Shown one piece after another: positions 26,453 to 33,134 of a DNA stretch of 45,166 nucleotides (position 1 is the first letter of the stretch; every line of letters starts with the position of its first letter). Location of the stretch: contig CAYUNT010000010.1 of assembly GCA_964446285.1 (NCBI GenBank), forward strand, positions 1 through 45,166. The letters are read 5' to 3'. The DNA is from CAYUNT01 sp964446285. Its GTDB lineage: Bacteria; Sumerlaeota; Sumerlaeia; SLMS01; CAYUNT01. Below the pieces are notes generated by a model. It searched no databases, was not told the origin of the DNA, and worked only from the letters and a program-made list of their open reading frames with translations. Both the position numbers and the translations under genes were made by a program.

Positions 26453-26566
26453 CGCGAAATCCCGCGCCCGCCCGCACCGACGCTCCCGCTCTCATCGAGG
26501 AAAGGATGGCCATCGCTGATGGTTCGAACTCGCGATTCCCGACTCCGGTCTATTCAGGAGACTGAC

Positions 26567-26998
26567 ATGGAACCTACGGAATTTGTGACAAAGCCGGTTC
26601 CCCACGCCGACGCGAATTACGACCTGCCGCTCAGCCAGGACATCGGACAGGTCTCGATCAGCAACGACGTGGTGGCGCGCGTAGCGGCGGTGGCCGCCAT
26701 GCAGGTGCCCGGAATCAGCATCGGCGGAAAGTTCACGATCGGCGATCTGTTGGGCCGCAAAGAGCCTGTGCGCGGCGTGTCCGTGAGCGTGGAAAAATCC
26801 CGCGCCACGGTCACGTTCGAGGTGAAGGTCGAGTATGGCCGCAACATGTATGACTTGGCGCACAAGTTGCAGCGCCGCGTCAAAGACGCCGTCGAGCAAA
26901 TGACCGGCCTGACGGTTGAGCGCGTGAATGTGGCCATCGTGGACATCATTGACGACGGCGAGCGCCGCGAGCGCGGAGAGAAGCGCGAAGAGAAATGA
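26567..26998 (+). CDS. Asp23/Gls24 family envelope stress protein
   Basis: A 143-residue member of the Asp23/Gls24 (DUF322) family. In Gram-positives these proteins form a membrane-associated mesh tied to cell-envelope homeostasis. Core features: QVSISNDVVARVAAVAAMQVPGI, GKFTIGDLLG, then VSVEKSRATVTFEVKVEYG and AHKLQRRVKDAVEQMTGLTVERVNVAIVDI. The ATG at 26567 is chosen because CAGGAG stands seven bases upstream. The C-terminus is charged (ERRERGEKREEK). The stop overlaps the next ATG (ATGA), coupling it to its likely membrane anchor AmaP, the same pairing seen in staphylococci and other Firmicutes. Confidence 0.9.
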   Translation: MEPTEFVTKPVPHADANYDLPLSQDIGQVSISNDVVARVAAVAAMQVPGISIGGKFTIGDLLGRKEPVRGVSVSVEKSRATVTFEVKVEYGRNMYDLAHKLQRRVKDAVEQMTGLTVERVNVAIVDIIDDGERRERGEKREEK

Positions 26999-27663
26999 CA
27001 GCCATTGTCCGGCGTATATTGCTCATTGTGGCCCTGATGCTGCTTTTTGCGCTGGGCTTGGCGGCGCTCGCGCGAATCGTCGTGATCGAAGCGCCGGAAA
27101 CCAAGGATTGGGTTGGACCGTATGCGTGGGGCCTCGAGGATTTGTCCACGCTCAGCCGCTATTCGCTGGCGGCGTTGATGATTTTCGTTCCGCTATTTGT
27201 GGGGGCGCTGTCGGCGCGCGCCTCGCGCCAGGAGGCGGAAATCAACGCCCGCTCGCGCGAAAATGACGAAATCAACCTGACCAAGGGCGCGGTATGCCGT
27301 TCGCTGCACCATGAATTGATGACGATCCCCGGCGTGGTGGCCATTGCGCCGCGCGTGCGAAACGGCGCGGGGGGACCGCGCGTGGTGATTCATGCGATTT
27401 TGCGCGCAGGCGTGGACGTTCCAGCCGTGCAGCACGAAATGAAGGGGCTGGCCGCCTTGTGTTTGCGCCGCTTGTTTGGGGTGGGCGATATTGAGTCGAT
27501 CCGCATAGTGATCGCGGGCCTCAAGTTTGGCGCGGATTCGCCCCGGCCTTCGCGCGCACAGGCGGCGCCGCGACCCGCCAGCGCGCCGGCAGCGGAAGAC
27601 GCCAAGTCTAAAAAGAACGCCACCGCCGCTCCGAAAACTAAAGACAAAGAAAAGGCGCGATAA
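26995..27663 (+). CDS. amaP: AmaP-like membrane anchor of the Asp23 protein
   Basis: A 222-residue protein with two membrane segments (about 7-28 and about 58-75) and a cytoplasmic C-terminal domain (about 95-180) that is itself Asp23-like (GAVCRSLHHELMTIPGVVAIAPRVRNG...). A Lys/Ala/Pro-rich tail follows. This layout is that of AmaP, which tethers Asp23 to the membrane. The ATG overlaps the Asp23 stop codon. The gene symbol rests on layout and neighbourhood more than on sequence identity. Confidence 0.75.
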   Translation: MTAIVRRILLIVALMLLFALGLAALARIVVIEAPETKDWVGPYAWGLEDLSTLSRYSLAALMIFVPLFVGALSARASRQEAEINARSRENDEINLTKGAVCRSLHHELMTIPGVVAIAPRVRNGAGGPRVVIHAILRAGVDVPAVQHEMKGLAALCLRRLFGVGDIESIRIVIAGLKFGADSPRPSRAQAAPRPASAPAAEDAKSKKNATAAPKTKDKEKAR

Positions 27664-27871
27664 TAGAAAATTACCGGGCGTTCCAATTATCTTTCATTCG
27701 TTCTTTCCGTCCTTTTTCCTGGTTGAGGCTTGGGCAATTGCCAGTCGGACGTAATATGTTGCGGAGAAAGCGCCTTGATTTCGGGATGCTTTGGGCAGGG
27801 CATGCTCTTGATGTTCTGGAAGGGTCAGATGCGGCATCGCTCCTCACAACCTCGAACGAGGTTCAATATCA

Positions 27872-27912
27872 CAGCCCAGGGTTGGCGAGGAACGAGCGCA
27901 ACCCTGGGAAAC
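27872..27912. repeat. dispersed repeat, partial inverted copy
   Basis: Contains GGCGAGGAACGAGCGC flanked by CCCAGGGTT and AACCCTGGGAA. It is the reverse complement of the first 40 bases of the copies at 28073 and 13352. The flanks also pair with each other as a hairpin. Confidence 0.75.
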
Positions 27913-28072
27913 CAAGTCCGGAAAAAGGAAATTACCCTGCAAGGGTTCAATAAAAAAGAGGCGTCTCGCTGGTTTGGGCCGCTGCAGGAAGAGAAAGACA
28001 GGAAAAGAAGCAAATGAAAAAGTGCGTCTTATTTAACCCCTGCAGGGTATTTTATTCCGCACGCGCCATCTC

Positions 28073-28175
28073 TCCCAGGGTGGCGCTCGTTCCTCGCTGA
28101 CCCCGGGCTGCGATGTAGAATCCCTTTGAGATTCCTGGGAAATCGGCCAAATGTAAATGCCTCCCTCCTACCGCA
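28073..28175. repeat. dispersed repeat, copy 2
   Basis: Aligns block by block with 13352-13455 over about 100 bases with scattered mismatches. It ends about 95 bases before the heptose adenylyltransferase start. Confidence 0.75.
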
Positions 28176-28271
28176 AGCGTCGCCAAACACATGCCAGGCA
28201 GCCTGAATCCTGAAATCACTTCCGGCGCGCTTCGCTTCTCTTTCTGTATTCTTATTTGGAGATATAGAGAA

Positions 28272-28868
28272 TTGATCCTGAAGGCCAGCCCCAAAATATA
28301 CGCAGACCGCGCCGCGCTCGTCCAGGCGCTGGAGCCGTTGCGGCGCGCGGGCAAGCGCATCGCGTTCACAAATGGCTGTTTTGACCTCGTCCACGCGGGC
28401 CATGTGCAGACGCTTCGTCATGCGAGGGCGCTCGGTGATTGCTTGGTGGTTGGCCTGAACGACGACGCTTCCGTGACGCGGCTCAAAGGGCCGGGGCGGC
28501 CTATTTTCCCCCTGGAACAGCGCGCAATCGTCGTCGCCGCATTTGAATTCGTTGACTTTGTTGTCCCCTTTTCGGAAGACACCCCGGCGGCGCTGATCGA
28601 GGCGATTCGCCCGGACGCGCTTGCCAAGGGCGGCGACTATCGCCTTGACCAAATCGTTGGCCATGATGCCGTTAAGGGATGGGGCGGGCGCGTGGAAGCC
28701 GCTCCGCTTGCGCCAGGCATCTCGACGCGCCGGATCATCGAGATGATTCTCGAACGGTTTGGCCACCAGGTGGCGCAACTTCCGGATGCGGCGCAAAGCC
28801 CGAACGTGGCGCAAAACAATCTCCAGCCCGGCCGCCACGATGCCGGGCCATTACAAGACGAAAGGTGA
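28272..28868 (+). CDS. D-glycero-beta-D-manno-heptose 1-phosphate adenylyltransferase (RfaE2/HldE C-terminal type)
   Basis: Transfers AMP to heptose 1-phosphate to make ADP-heptose, a precursor of LPS inner core or surface glycans. 198 residues if started at the TTG at 28272, which follows GGAGATATAGAGAA. No ATG suits, since the only upstream ATG (28191) begins in non-conserved repeat-flanking sequence. The nucleotidyltransferase signature is RIAFTNGCFDLVHAGHVQTL (HxGH), followed by VVGLNDDASVTRLKGPGRPI and ALAKGGDYRLDQIVG. The kinase domain of bifunctional HldE is absent, so this is the stand-alone adenylyltransferase. The Pro/Gln-rich C-terminal tail (about 25 residues) is non-conserved. 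The next gene starts seven bases after the stop. Confidence 0.9.
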   Translation: MILKASPKIYADRAALVQALEPLRRAGKRIAFTNGCFDLVHAGHVQTLRHARALGDCLVVGLNDDASVTRLKGPGRPIFPLEQRAIVVAAFEFVDFVVPFSEDTPAALIEAIRPDALAKGGDYRLDQIVGHDAVKGWGGRVEAAPLAPGISTRRIIEMILERFGHQVAQLPDAAQSPNVAQNNLQPGRHDAGPLQDER

Positions 28869-28875
28869 ATTCTCC

Positions 28876-29154
28876 ATGGCGGAGATCAAGACGACGGAAC
28901 CAAAAGTTGAATTCGAGGTGGGCGATCAGGTCCGCCATCCGCAGTTTGGCATCGGAACGGTCCTGTATAAATACGGCGAGGGCGAGAATCTAAAACTTGA
29001 TATCGTCTTCGCGGAAGAAGGCCAGAAGAAGATTCTGGTGAAATATGCCAAGATGAAAAAGGTCACGGATCCGACGGCGGATGCGGCCCAGGGCGCCGCT
29101 GGAGCGGATGGCGCCGCCGCACAGCCCCCGGCCGCCGGGCCGGACCAAAAGTAA
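28876..29154 (+). CDS. stand-alone UvrD/PcrA C-terminal tudor-like domain (DUF3553-like)
   Basis: A 92-residue protein. Residues about 12-62 (FEVGDQVRHPQFGIGTVLYKYG, then IVFAEEGQKKILVKYAKMKKV) match the tudor-like fold at the C-terminus of UvrD/PcrA helicases, which contacts RNA polymerase. Here it stands alone with an Ala/Pro-rich tail (about 66-92). The start is the ATG at 28876, seven bases after the upstream stop and preceded by AGGTGAA. No helicase gene is nearby. A role in transcription-coupled repair or RNA polymerase binding is inference from the domain only. Confidence 0.75.
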   Translation: MAEIKTTEPKVEFEVGDQVRHPQFGIGTVLYKYGEGENLKLDIVFAEEGQKKILVKYAKMKKVTDPTADAAQGAAGADGAAAQPPAAGPDQK

Positions 29155-29157
29155 TAC

Positions 29158-29262
29158 AGATGGACAGGATTTACAAGATTCACGAATGACAAAATTGGAA
29201 CATATCTAATCGCTTATCCAATTTTATCTTTTTTCATCTTGTCCATCCTGTCTATCCAATTC
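29158..29262. repeat. nested hairpin of 9-bp repeats (ACAGGATTT / ATCCTGTCT)
   Basis: Outer arms: a left arm carrying GATGGACAGGAT and ACAAGAT pairs with a right arm carrying ATCTTGTCC and ATCCTGTCT, imperfectly. Inner arms AAAATTGGA (29191-29199) and TCCAATTTT (29217-29225) pair perfectly. It fills the gap between the tudor-domain gene and gatC. Confidence 0.75.
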
Positions 29263-29280
29263 CTCTGGAGACGCATCGAG

Positions 29281-29577
29281 ATGAGCCGAATCGACAAAGA
29301 CACCGTCCGCCATGTGGCCCTGTTGTCGCGCCTCGAAGTGACCGATGACCAGGTGGACCGCGCGGCGCGCGAGTTGGACGCGATTCTCGGATACATCGAG
29401 AAGTTGAACGAACTGGACCTGACCGGCGTGGACCCGATGAGTCATCCGCTGCGCCTGCAAAATGTGTTTCGCGAGGATCGTCCGGTGGCATCGCTTCCGC
29501 CCAGTGAGGCGCTGGCCAACGCGCCCGAACGCGAAGGGGATTTCTTCAAAACCCCGCCGATCATTCAGGAAACGTAA
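29281..29577 (+). CDS. gatC: aspartyl/glutamyl-tRNA amidotransferase subunit C
   Basis: Small stabilising subunit of the GatCAB amidotransferase, which converts misacylated Glu-tRNA(Gln) or Asp-tRNA(Asn) to the correct amide. 98 residues, standard length. MSRIDKDTVRHVALLSRLEVTDDQ, LDAILGYIEKLNELDLTGVDPM, LREDRPVASL-like FREDRPVASLPPSEALANAP and FKTPPII are all family hallmarks. The ATG at 29281 follows GGAG (29267-29270). gatA and gatB are not adjacent here. Confidence 0.95.
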   Translation: MSRIDKDTVRHVALLSRLEVTDDQVDRAARELDAILGYIEKLNELDLTGVDPMSHPLRLQNVFREDRPVASLPPSEALANAPEREGDFFKTPPIIQET

Positions 29578-29599
29578 AAAGGCGGATGCAGGGAAGGAA

Positions 29600-29680
29600 T
29601 CACCGCAGAGACGCGGAGAACGCAGAGAAATCCACAGAAAAGGAATTGCCGCCGAGGCGCGGAGGCGCGCGGAGAAACTC
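29600..29680. repeat. 9-bp tandem repeat (CGCAGAGAA type), intergenic
   Basis: Units ACCGCAGAGA, CGCGGAGAA and CGCAGAGAA, then a second cluster CCGAGGCGCGGAGGCGCGCGGAGAAA. Same family as inside rsmB, in the opposite orientation. It lies between gatC and nagA. Confidence 0.75.
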
Positions 29681-29735
29681 ATAGATAGAAAAACGAAATT
29701 CAGATCATTGGGTGCGCTAGCACGCGCCTGCGCGA

Positions 29736-31016
29736 ATGAAGAATTCCATACAAACCAGGGATTTAAAAACGGGAGATCGCATAGCCCGCATCTCGGGCGA
29801 GGTCTGGACGCCGAGCGTTTGCCACGAACGCGCGGTGGTGGATATTGGCCGCAATGGGCGCATCGCCGAAGTTGTCCCCGTCGAAAACGGCCTTCCTGAA
29901 AAGGCAATGCCCGGCGTGGCGGAATGCAAGATCGCGGGCGCGCCGCCGCCGCATTCCCTGGAATCCGGACTTTCGCTCGAGGCCGGAGCGGATTTCATTG
30001 TCGCCCCCGGCCTGCTCGACACGCACATGCACGGAGCAGGCGGCGGCGATATTCTTTTCGGCGAACCGGCCCAGGTCGAAATGGTCCGCCGGGCGGGCGC
30101 GCGCGGAGGTGCGGCCGGGCTGGTCGTCATCGTGCCGTATTATCGCGAAGACAGCGACCTCCGCCGATTCCGCGCCGCCGTCGAGGCGTTGCGCGCCGCT
30201 TCCGCCTGCCCCGGGTCGCGCATCCTCGGCATTAATCTGGAAACTCCCTTCCTGAATCCTGTGCGGCGGGGCGGATTTCCCGAGTCGTGCTGCCACCCGG
30301 TGGATTTGGGACTGTTCGACCGGTTGTGCGAGGCGGCGGAGGGGCAGGTGCGCCTGATGACGCTTTCGCCGGAAATCGATGGCGCGGAAAGGCTGACACG
30401 CGAGGCGCTGGCGCGCGGAATCCGCGTATCGCTCGGCCACAGCACGGCGGGCGCGGAACTGGCGCGCCGTGCGTTCGATTGGGGGCCAAACCGCCTGACG
30501 CACACGTTCAACGCGATGAATTCACTGCATCACCGCGACGTGGGATTGCTCGGCGCGGCAATTCTTGATGAACGGATTTATCTCGAAGTCATCCCCGATG
30601 GAATCCATGTGAATGCGGACGCGCTGCGCCTGTTGACGCGCCTGGCACCGCCGCGGCGATTGATTGGAATTACAGACGGCAACGCGGGCGCGGGGATGCC
30701 GGAAGGGACTCCGCTTCGCGCCGTGGGCGGAAGCGCGAGCGTGCGTGATGGGGCGGTGCGCCTCGAAGACGGAACCCTTGCCGGAAGCACGCTTTTGGCG
30801 GATGGCGCGATGCGCGGTTTGATGACAATGGGTGGACTGCCGCCGCGCGCCGCGCTCGAATGCCTGACGCTATCGCCCGCGCGCAGCCTGGGCATTGAGG
30901 CGGAGCACGGGGTGATTGCTCCGGGCGCCCATGCGGATTTCACGCTGCTCGACCGCCGCACGTTCCAGCCCGCAGCGACAATTATCGGCGGCAAAGTCGT
31001 CTGGCGCCGCGGATAA
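29736..31016 (+). CDS. nagA: N-acetylglucosamine-6-phosphate deacetylase
   Basis: Hydrolyses N-acetylglucosamine 6-phosphate to glucosamine 6-phosphate and acetate, feeding amino-sugar use or peptidoglycan recycling. 426 residues (family about 380), an amidohydrolase-fold enzyme. Metal-site features are all present: VAPGLLDTHMHGAGGGD (HxH), GINLETPFL (Glu ligand), RVSLGHSTA, LTHTFNAMNSLHHRD (His and substrate loop) and the catalytic Asp in LIGITDGNAGAGMPEG. It ends with the usual APGAHADFTLLD composite domain. Extra residues lie in the N-terminal beta region (about 55-85). No ribosome site is obvious before the ATG. It is convergent with the permease gene, separated by a strong hairpin. Confidence 0.94.
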   Translation: MKNSIQTRDLKTGDRIARISGEVWTPSVCHERAVVDIGRNGRIAEVVPVENGLPEKAMPGVAECKIAGAPPPHSLESGLSLEAGADFIVAPGLLDTHMHGAGGGDILFGEPAQVEMVRRAGARGGAAGLVVIVPYYREDSDLRRFRAAVEALRAASACPGSRILGINLETPFLNPVRRGGFPESCCHPVDLGLFDRLCEAAEGQVRLMTLSPEIDGAERLTREALARGIRVSLGHSTAGAELARRAFDWGPNRLTHTFNAMNSLHHRDVGLLGAAILDERIYLEVIPDGIHVNADALRLLTRLAPPRRLIGITDGNAGAGMPEGTPLRAVGGSASVRDGAVRLEDGTLAGSTLLADGAMRGLMTMGGLPPRAALECLTLSPARSLGIEAEHGVIAPGAHADFTLLDRRTFQPAATIIGGKVVWRRG

Positions 31017-31030
31017 ATCAAGAGACAGAG

Positions 31031-31114
31031 TTTTACCACGAAAAATACGAAAACAACGAAAGCAGAGGGGAATTCTTCTCTTTTTTCGATATTTTCGTTC
31101 TTTTCGTGGTAAAA
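31031..31114. terminator. hairpin of 9-bp ACGAAAA repeats between convergent genes
   Basis: TTTTACCACGAAAA (31031-31044) pairs perfectly over 14 bp with TTTTCGTGGTAAAA (31101-31114), and the arms continue imperfectly through ACGAAAAC/ACGAAAGC units of 9-bp period. It sits between nagA (plus) and the permease (minus) and could end transcription from both sides. Related hairpins lie at 41641-41725 and 45075-45157. Confidence 0.65.
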
Positions 31115-31126
31115 TATCTTCTTCCT

Positions 31127-32176
31127 TCATTCAAATCGCACGCGCGGATCGACAAAGGCCACGCATAAATCCGAAAGCAGATTGCCAGCGAGCGTGAGAA
31201 GGCTCCCGATCACTACAAGGCCCATCACCACGGGATAATCGCGGGAAACGATCGAGTCGTAAAACAGCAATCCCATCCCCGGAATGGCAAAAACGCGTTC
31301 GATAAGCACGGACCCGGCGAGGATGAGGCTGATGTTGTGTCCGAATGTCGTCGCCAGTGGAATGAGCGAGTTGCGGAAGGCGTGGACAAACACCGCGCGC
31401 CGCCACGAAAGCCCTTTTGCCAGCGCGGTTTTCACAAAGTCGGCGCTCATGTTTTCCAGGAGGCTGTTTTTCATCAGCAGCGTCATCACGGCGAATGATC
31501 CGATCATGTAGCACACCAGCGGAAGGACGGCGTGGCGAAGAATGTCTTTGGATTTGGCGAGAAACGACAATTTGCTGAAGTCTTCGCCCACGAATCCGCC
31601 GAGCGGAAACCACTGGAATTTGACGGAGAAAATCACAAGCAGCACGGCGCCCAGCGCATAGCCCGGAATGGCATAGCCGAGAAAAATGAGCACAGAGGTG
31701 ATGTTATCCAGCGCGGATTTGTGGCGGATGGCCTTGAGCATCCCGAGGGGAATGCAGATGGCATACGTGAAAATTGTGGTCACCACCCCGTAAAACAACG
31801 AGATGGGCAGCCGCCGGATAATGAGGTCCATGACGGGCATGGTGTAGCGGAACGAATCGCCAAGCCGGAACCGCAGCACATTGAGAAGCCAGCGGCCGTA
31901 TTGAACCGGAATCGGCTTGTCGAATCCGTAGTAGGCCTTCAGAATTTGCATCTGGTTTTCGGGAATCACAAACTGGCGCGCGGCGCTTCCGCCAGACGTC
32001 TCACCCCCCAATCCGCCGCCGCCCGCCAGGCGGAGTTTCAGCTGGTCCAGCTGGCCGCCCGGAACAAATTGGCAAAGAGCGAATGTGATGACGGTGATGC
32101 CAAGAAACGTCGGCGCCATCAGGAGAATCCGGCGGATTACGTAGTTGCGAAGGGCGTGGCCGCGAGAAAGGGGCAT
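31127..32176 (-). CDS. ABC transporter permease (YejB/DppB/OppB type)
   Basis: A 349-residue inner-membrane permease of a peptide- or microcin-C-type ABC importer. It has an N-terminal helix (YVIRRILLMAPTFLGITVITFALCQFVPGG) typical of OppB/YejB and about six membrane segments. The ATP-binding-protein contact loop (EAA) is FVKTALAKGLSWRRAVFVHAFRNSLIPL near residue 250. The C-terminal segment is SRDYPVVMGLVVIGSLLTLAGNLLSDLCVAFVDPRVRF. Residues 20-60 include a Gly/Ser-rich insert that resembles YejB more than DppB. The start at 32176 is chosen because the in-frame sequence upstream is translated heptamer repeat (TTHNS type). No partner permease, ATPase or binding protein is in the window, which is unusual. 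Confidence 0.85.
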   Translation of the reverse strand: MPLSRGHALRNYVIRRILLMAPTFLGITVITFALCQFVPGGQLDQLKLRLAGGGGLGGETSGGSAARQFVIPENQMQILKAYYGFDKPIPVQYGRWLLNVLRFRLGDSFRYTMPVMDLIIRRLPISLFYGVVTTIFTYAICIPLGMLKAIRHKSALDNITSVLIFLGYAIPGYALGAVLLVIFSVKFQWFPLGGFVGEDFSKLSFLAKSKDILRHAVLPLVCYMIGSFAVMTLLMKNSLLENMSADFVKTALAKGLSWRRAVFVHAFRNSLIPLATTFGHNISLILAGSVLIERVFAIPGMGLLFYDSIVSRDYPVVMGLVVIGSLLTLAGNLLSDLCVAFVDPRVRFE

Positions 32177-32190
32177 GGGAGGAAGAGAGG

Positions 32191-32412
32191 GGGAGTTGTG
32201 GGTTGTGAGTTGTGAGTTGTGAGTGAAGAAGTGGACAGTGAACAGTGGGCTGGGCTTTCGGTTTCCGCGGCAGGTCCTTTTCCAAATCCTTTCAACCCTA
32301 TTGCTTCCCGTCCCTTTACTCACCACTCACAACCCACAACTCACAACTCCCTGTTACATCCTTTAGGTCCTTTTGGTCGTTTTGGTCCTTTGGGTTCCAT
32401 TCGTCCCTTTTA
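32191..32412. repeat. clustered heptamer and 9-bp repeats upstream of the permease
   Basis: Heptamer arrays (GTTGTGA type) at 32191-32241 and, inverted, at 32317-32352, followed at 32364-32412 by 9-bp units GGTCCTTTT, GGTCGTTTT and GGTCCTTTG. They fill the gap between the permease start and the SHOCT-like gene stop (32424), so two repeat families stand side by side. Confidence 0.8.
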
Positions 32413-32423
32413 TCCGGTGGAGT

Positions 32424-33134
32424 TTAGGAGCGGGAAGGAGTGTCTTCTTCGCCGCCGCCGCCCAGTTGCTCGTATTCTTCGCGCGTGATGAGTCCGCAGG
32501 CAAGAAGGTCGTTGAGGTTCACTTCGGCTTTTTTCCGCTGGGGCGAAGGTTCGAGCGCATGTGGCGAAGAACCCTTCACCGCCGCCATCCGCCCCGCTTC
32601 CGCGGATTTCCCCGAACGCGCATCCAAAGGCAGGCGGGCTGTTCGCGCCGATTGCACCGCCGAGGTTTTTTCCGCGGGCGCGGGCGAAACAAGCACATCG
32701 GAGGCGGAACGCGGTCCGGTTCGCCTTTCCACCTCGTCGCGCGCCTGTTCCATCTGGCGGCGGGCAATCGAGTGGCGCACGCGCTGTCTTTCTTCCTCGC
32801 TAATCAGTCCTGTCCGCTCCATGCGCTCCAGGTCCTCGGGGCGGATGGCCAAATGCCGCTGAATGCCCCGCACGCGCCACTCAAATCCCACGCGCAGGAC
32901 CTTCTGAAAAATAAGCAGCACGGCAATGGCCACAACGAGTATCACGCCCCAGAAAATCAGGTTGTCGCGCTCGGCGATGGTGAGGATCGCGCCGGGCACG
33001 AGCGGACCAAGAATCGCGCACGACGAATCCATTGGAGTTGCGCGGGCGCGCCTTGGCGGCGCCAGGCCCTCGCCTTCAGATTGTATGAGCAAACACGGCG
33101 GCATCGGAGCGGGCGGAATCGAGGGGGACGTCAT
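32424..33134 (-). CDS. single-pass membrane protein with two SHOCT-like motifs
   Basis: A 236-residue protein. A membrane segment (about 56-79, DNLIFWGVILVVAIAVLLIFQKVL) separates a Pro-rich N-terminus from a cytoplasmic region. That region has two short helical-hairpin motifs of the SHOCT kind: DLERMERTGLISEEERQRVR near 100 and NLNDLLACGLITREEYEQL near 215. A low-complexity charged linker joins them. SHOCT motifs are found in many membrane proteins and are thought to mediate oligomerisation. The ATG at 33134 overlaps the TGA of the preceding CHC2-TPR-DnaA gene (TGATG), so the two are translationally coupled and probably work together. No specific function can be given. Confidence 0.7.
   Translation of the reverse strand: MTSPSIPPAPMPPCLLIQSEGEGLAPPRRARATPMDSSCAILGPLVPGAILTIAERDNLIFWGVILVVAIAVLLIFQKVLRVGFEWRVRGIQRHLAIRPEDLERMERTGLISEEERQRVRHSIARRQMEQARDEVERRTGPRSASDVLVSPAPAEKTSAVQSARTARLPLDARSGKSAEAGRMAAVKGSSPHALEPSPQRKKAEVNLNDLLACGLITREEYEQLGGGGEEDTPSRS

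Larger units (their letters stand above)
27664..28271. other. 608-base intergenic region built of nested inverted repeats
   Basis: No gene recognised. The outer inverted pair (27872-27912 with 28073-28115) is a dispersed element. The inner inverted pair (27931-27955 with 28027-28052) shares an ACCCTGCA/TGCAGGGT core, leaving a roughly 70-base centre. In-frame short readings across the repeats are not genes. Confidence 0.6.

Noticed and set aside
26515..26560. GGTTCGAACTC resembling a tRNA T-loop
   Set aside because: Flanking bases do not form a T-stem, and no anticodon or acceptor stem can be drawn around it.
27664..28190. Short open frames reading through the dispersed repeats
   Set aside because: They coincide with repeat copies on either strand, lack ribosome sites, and resemble known spurious translations of such repeats.
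32177..32326. Extended N-terminus of the ABC permease starting at 32326
   Set aside because: The extra 50 residues are mostly translated heptamer repeat and lie before the standard first membrane helix, so the start at 32176 is more credible.
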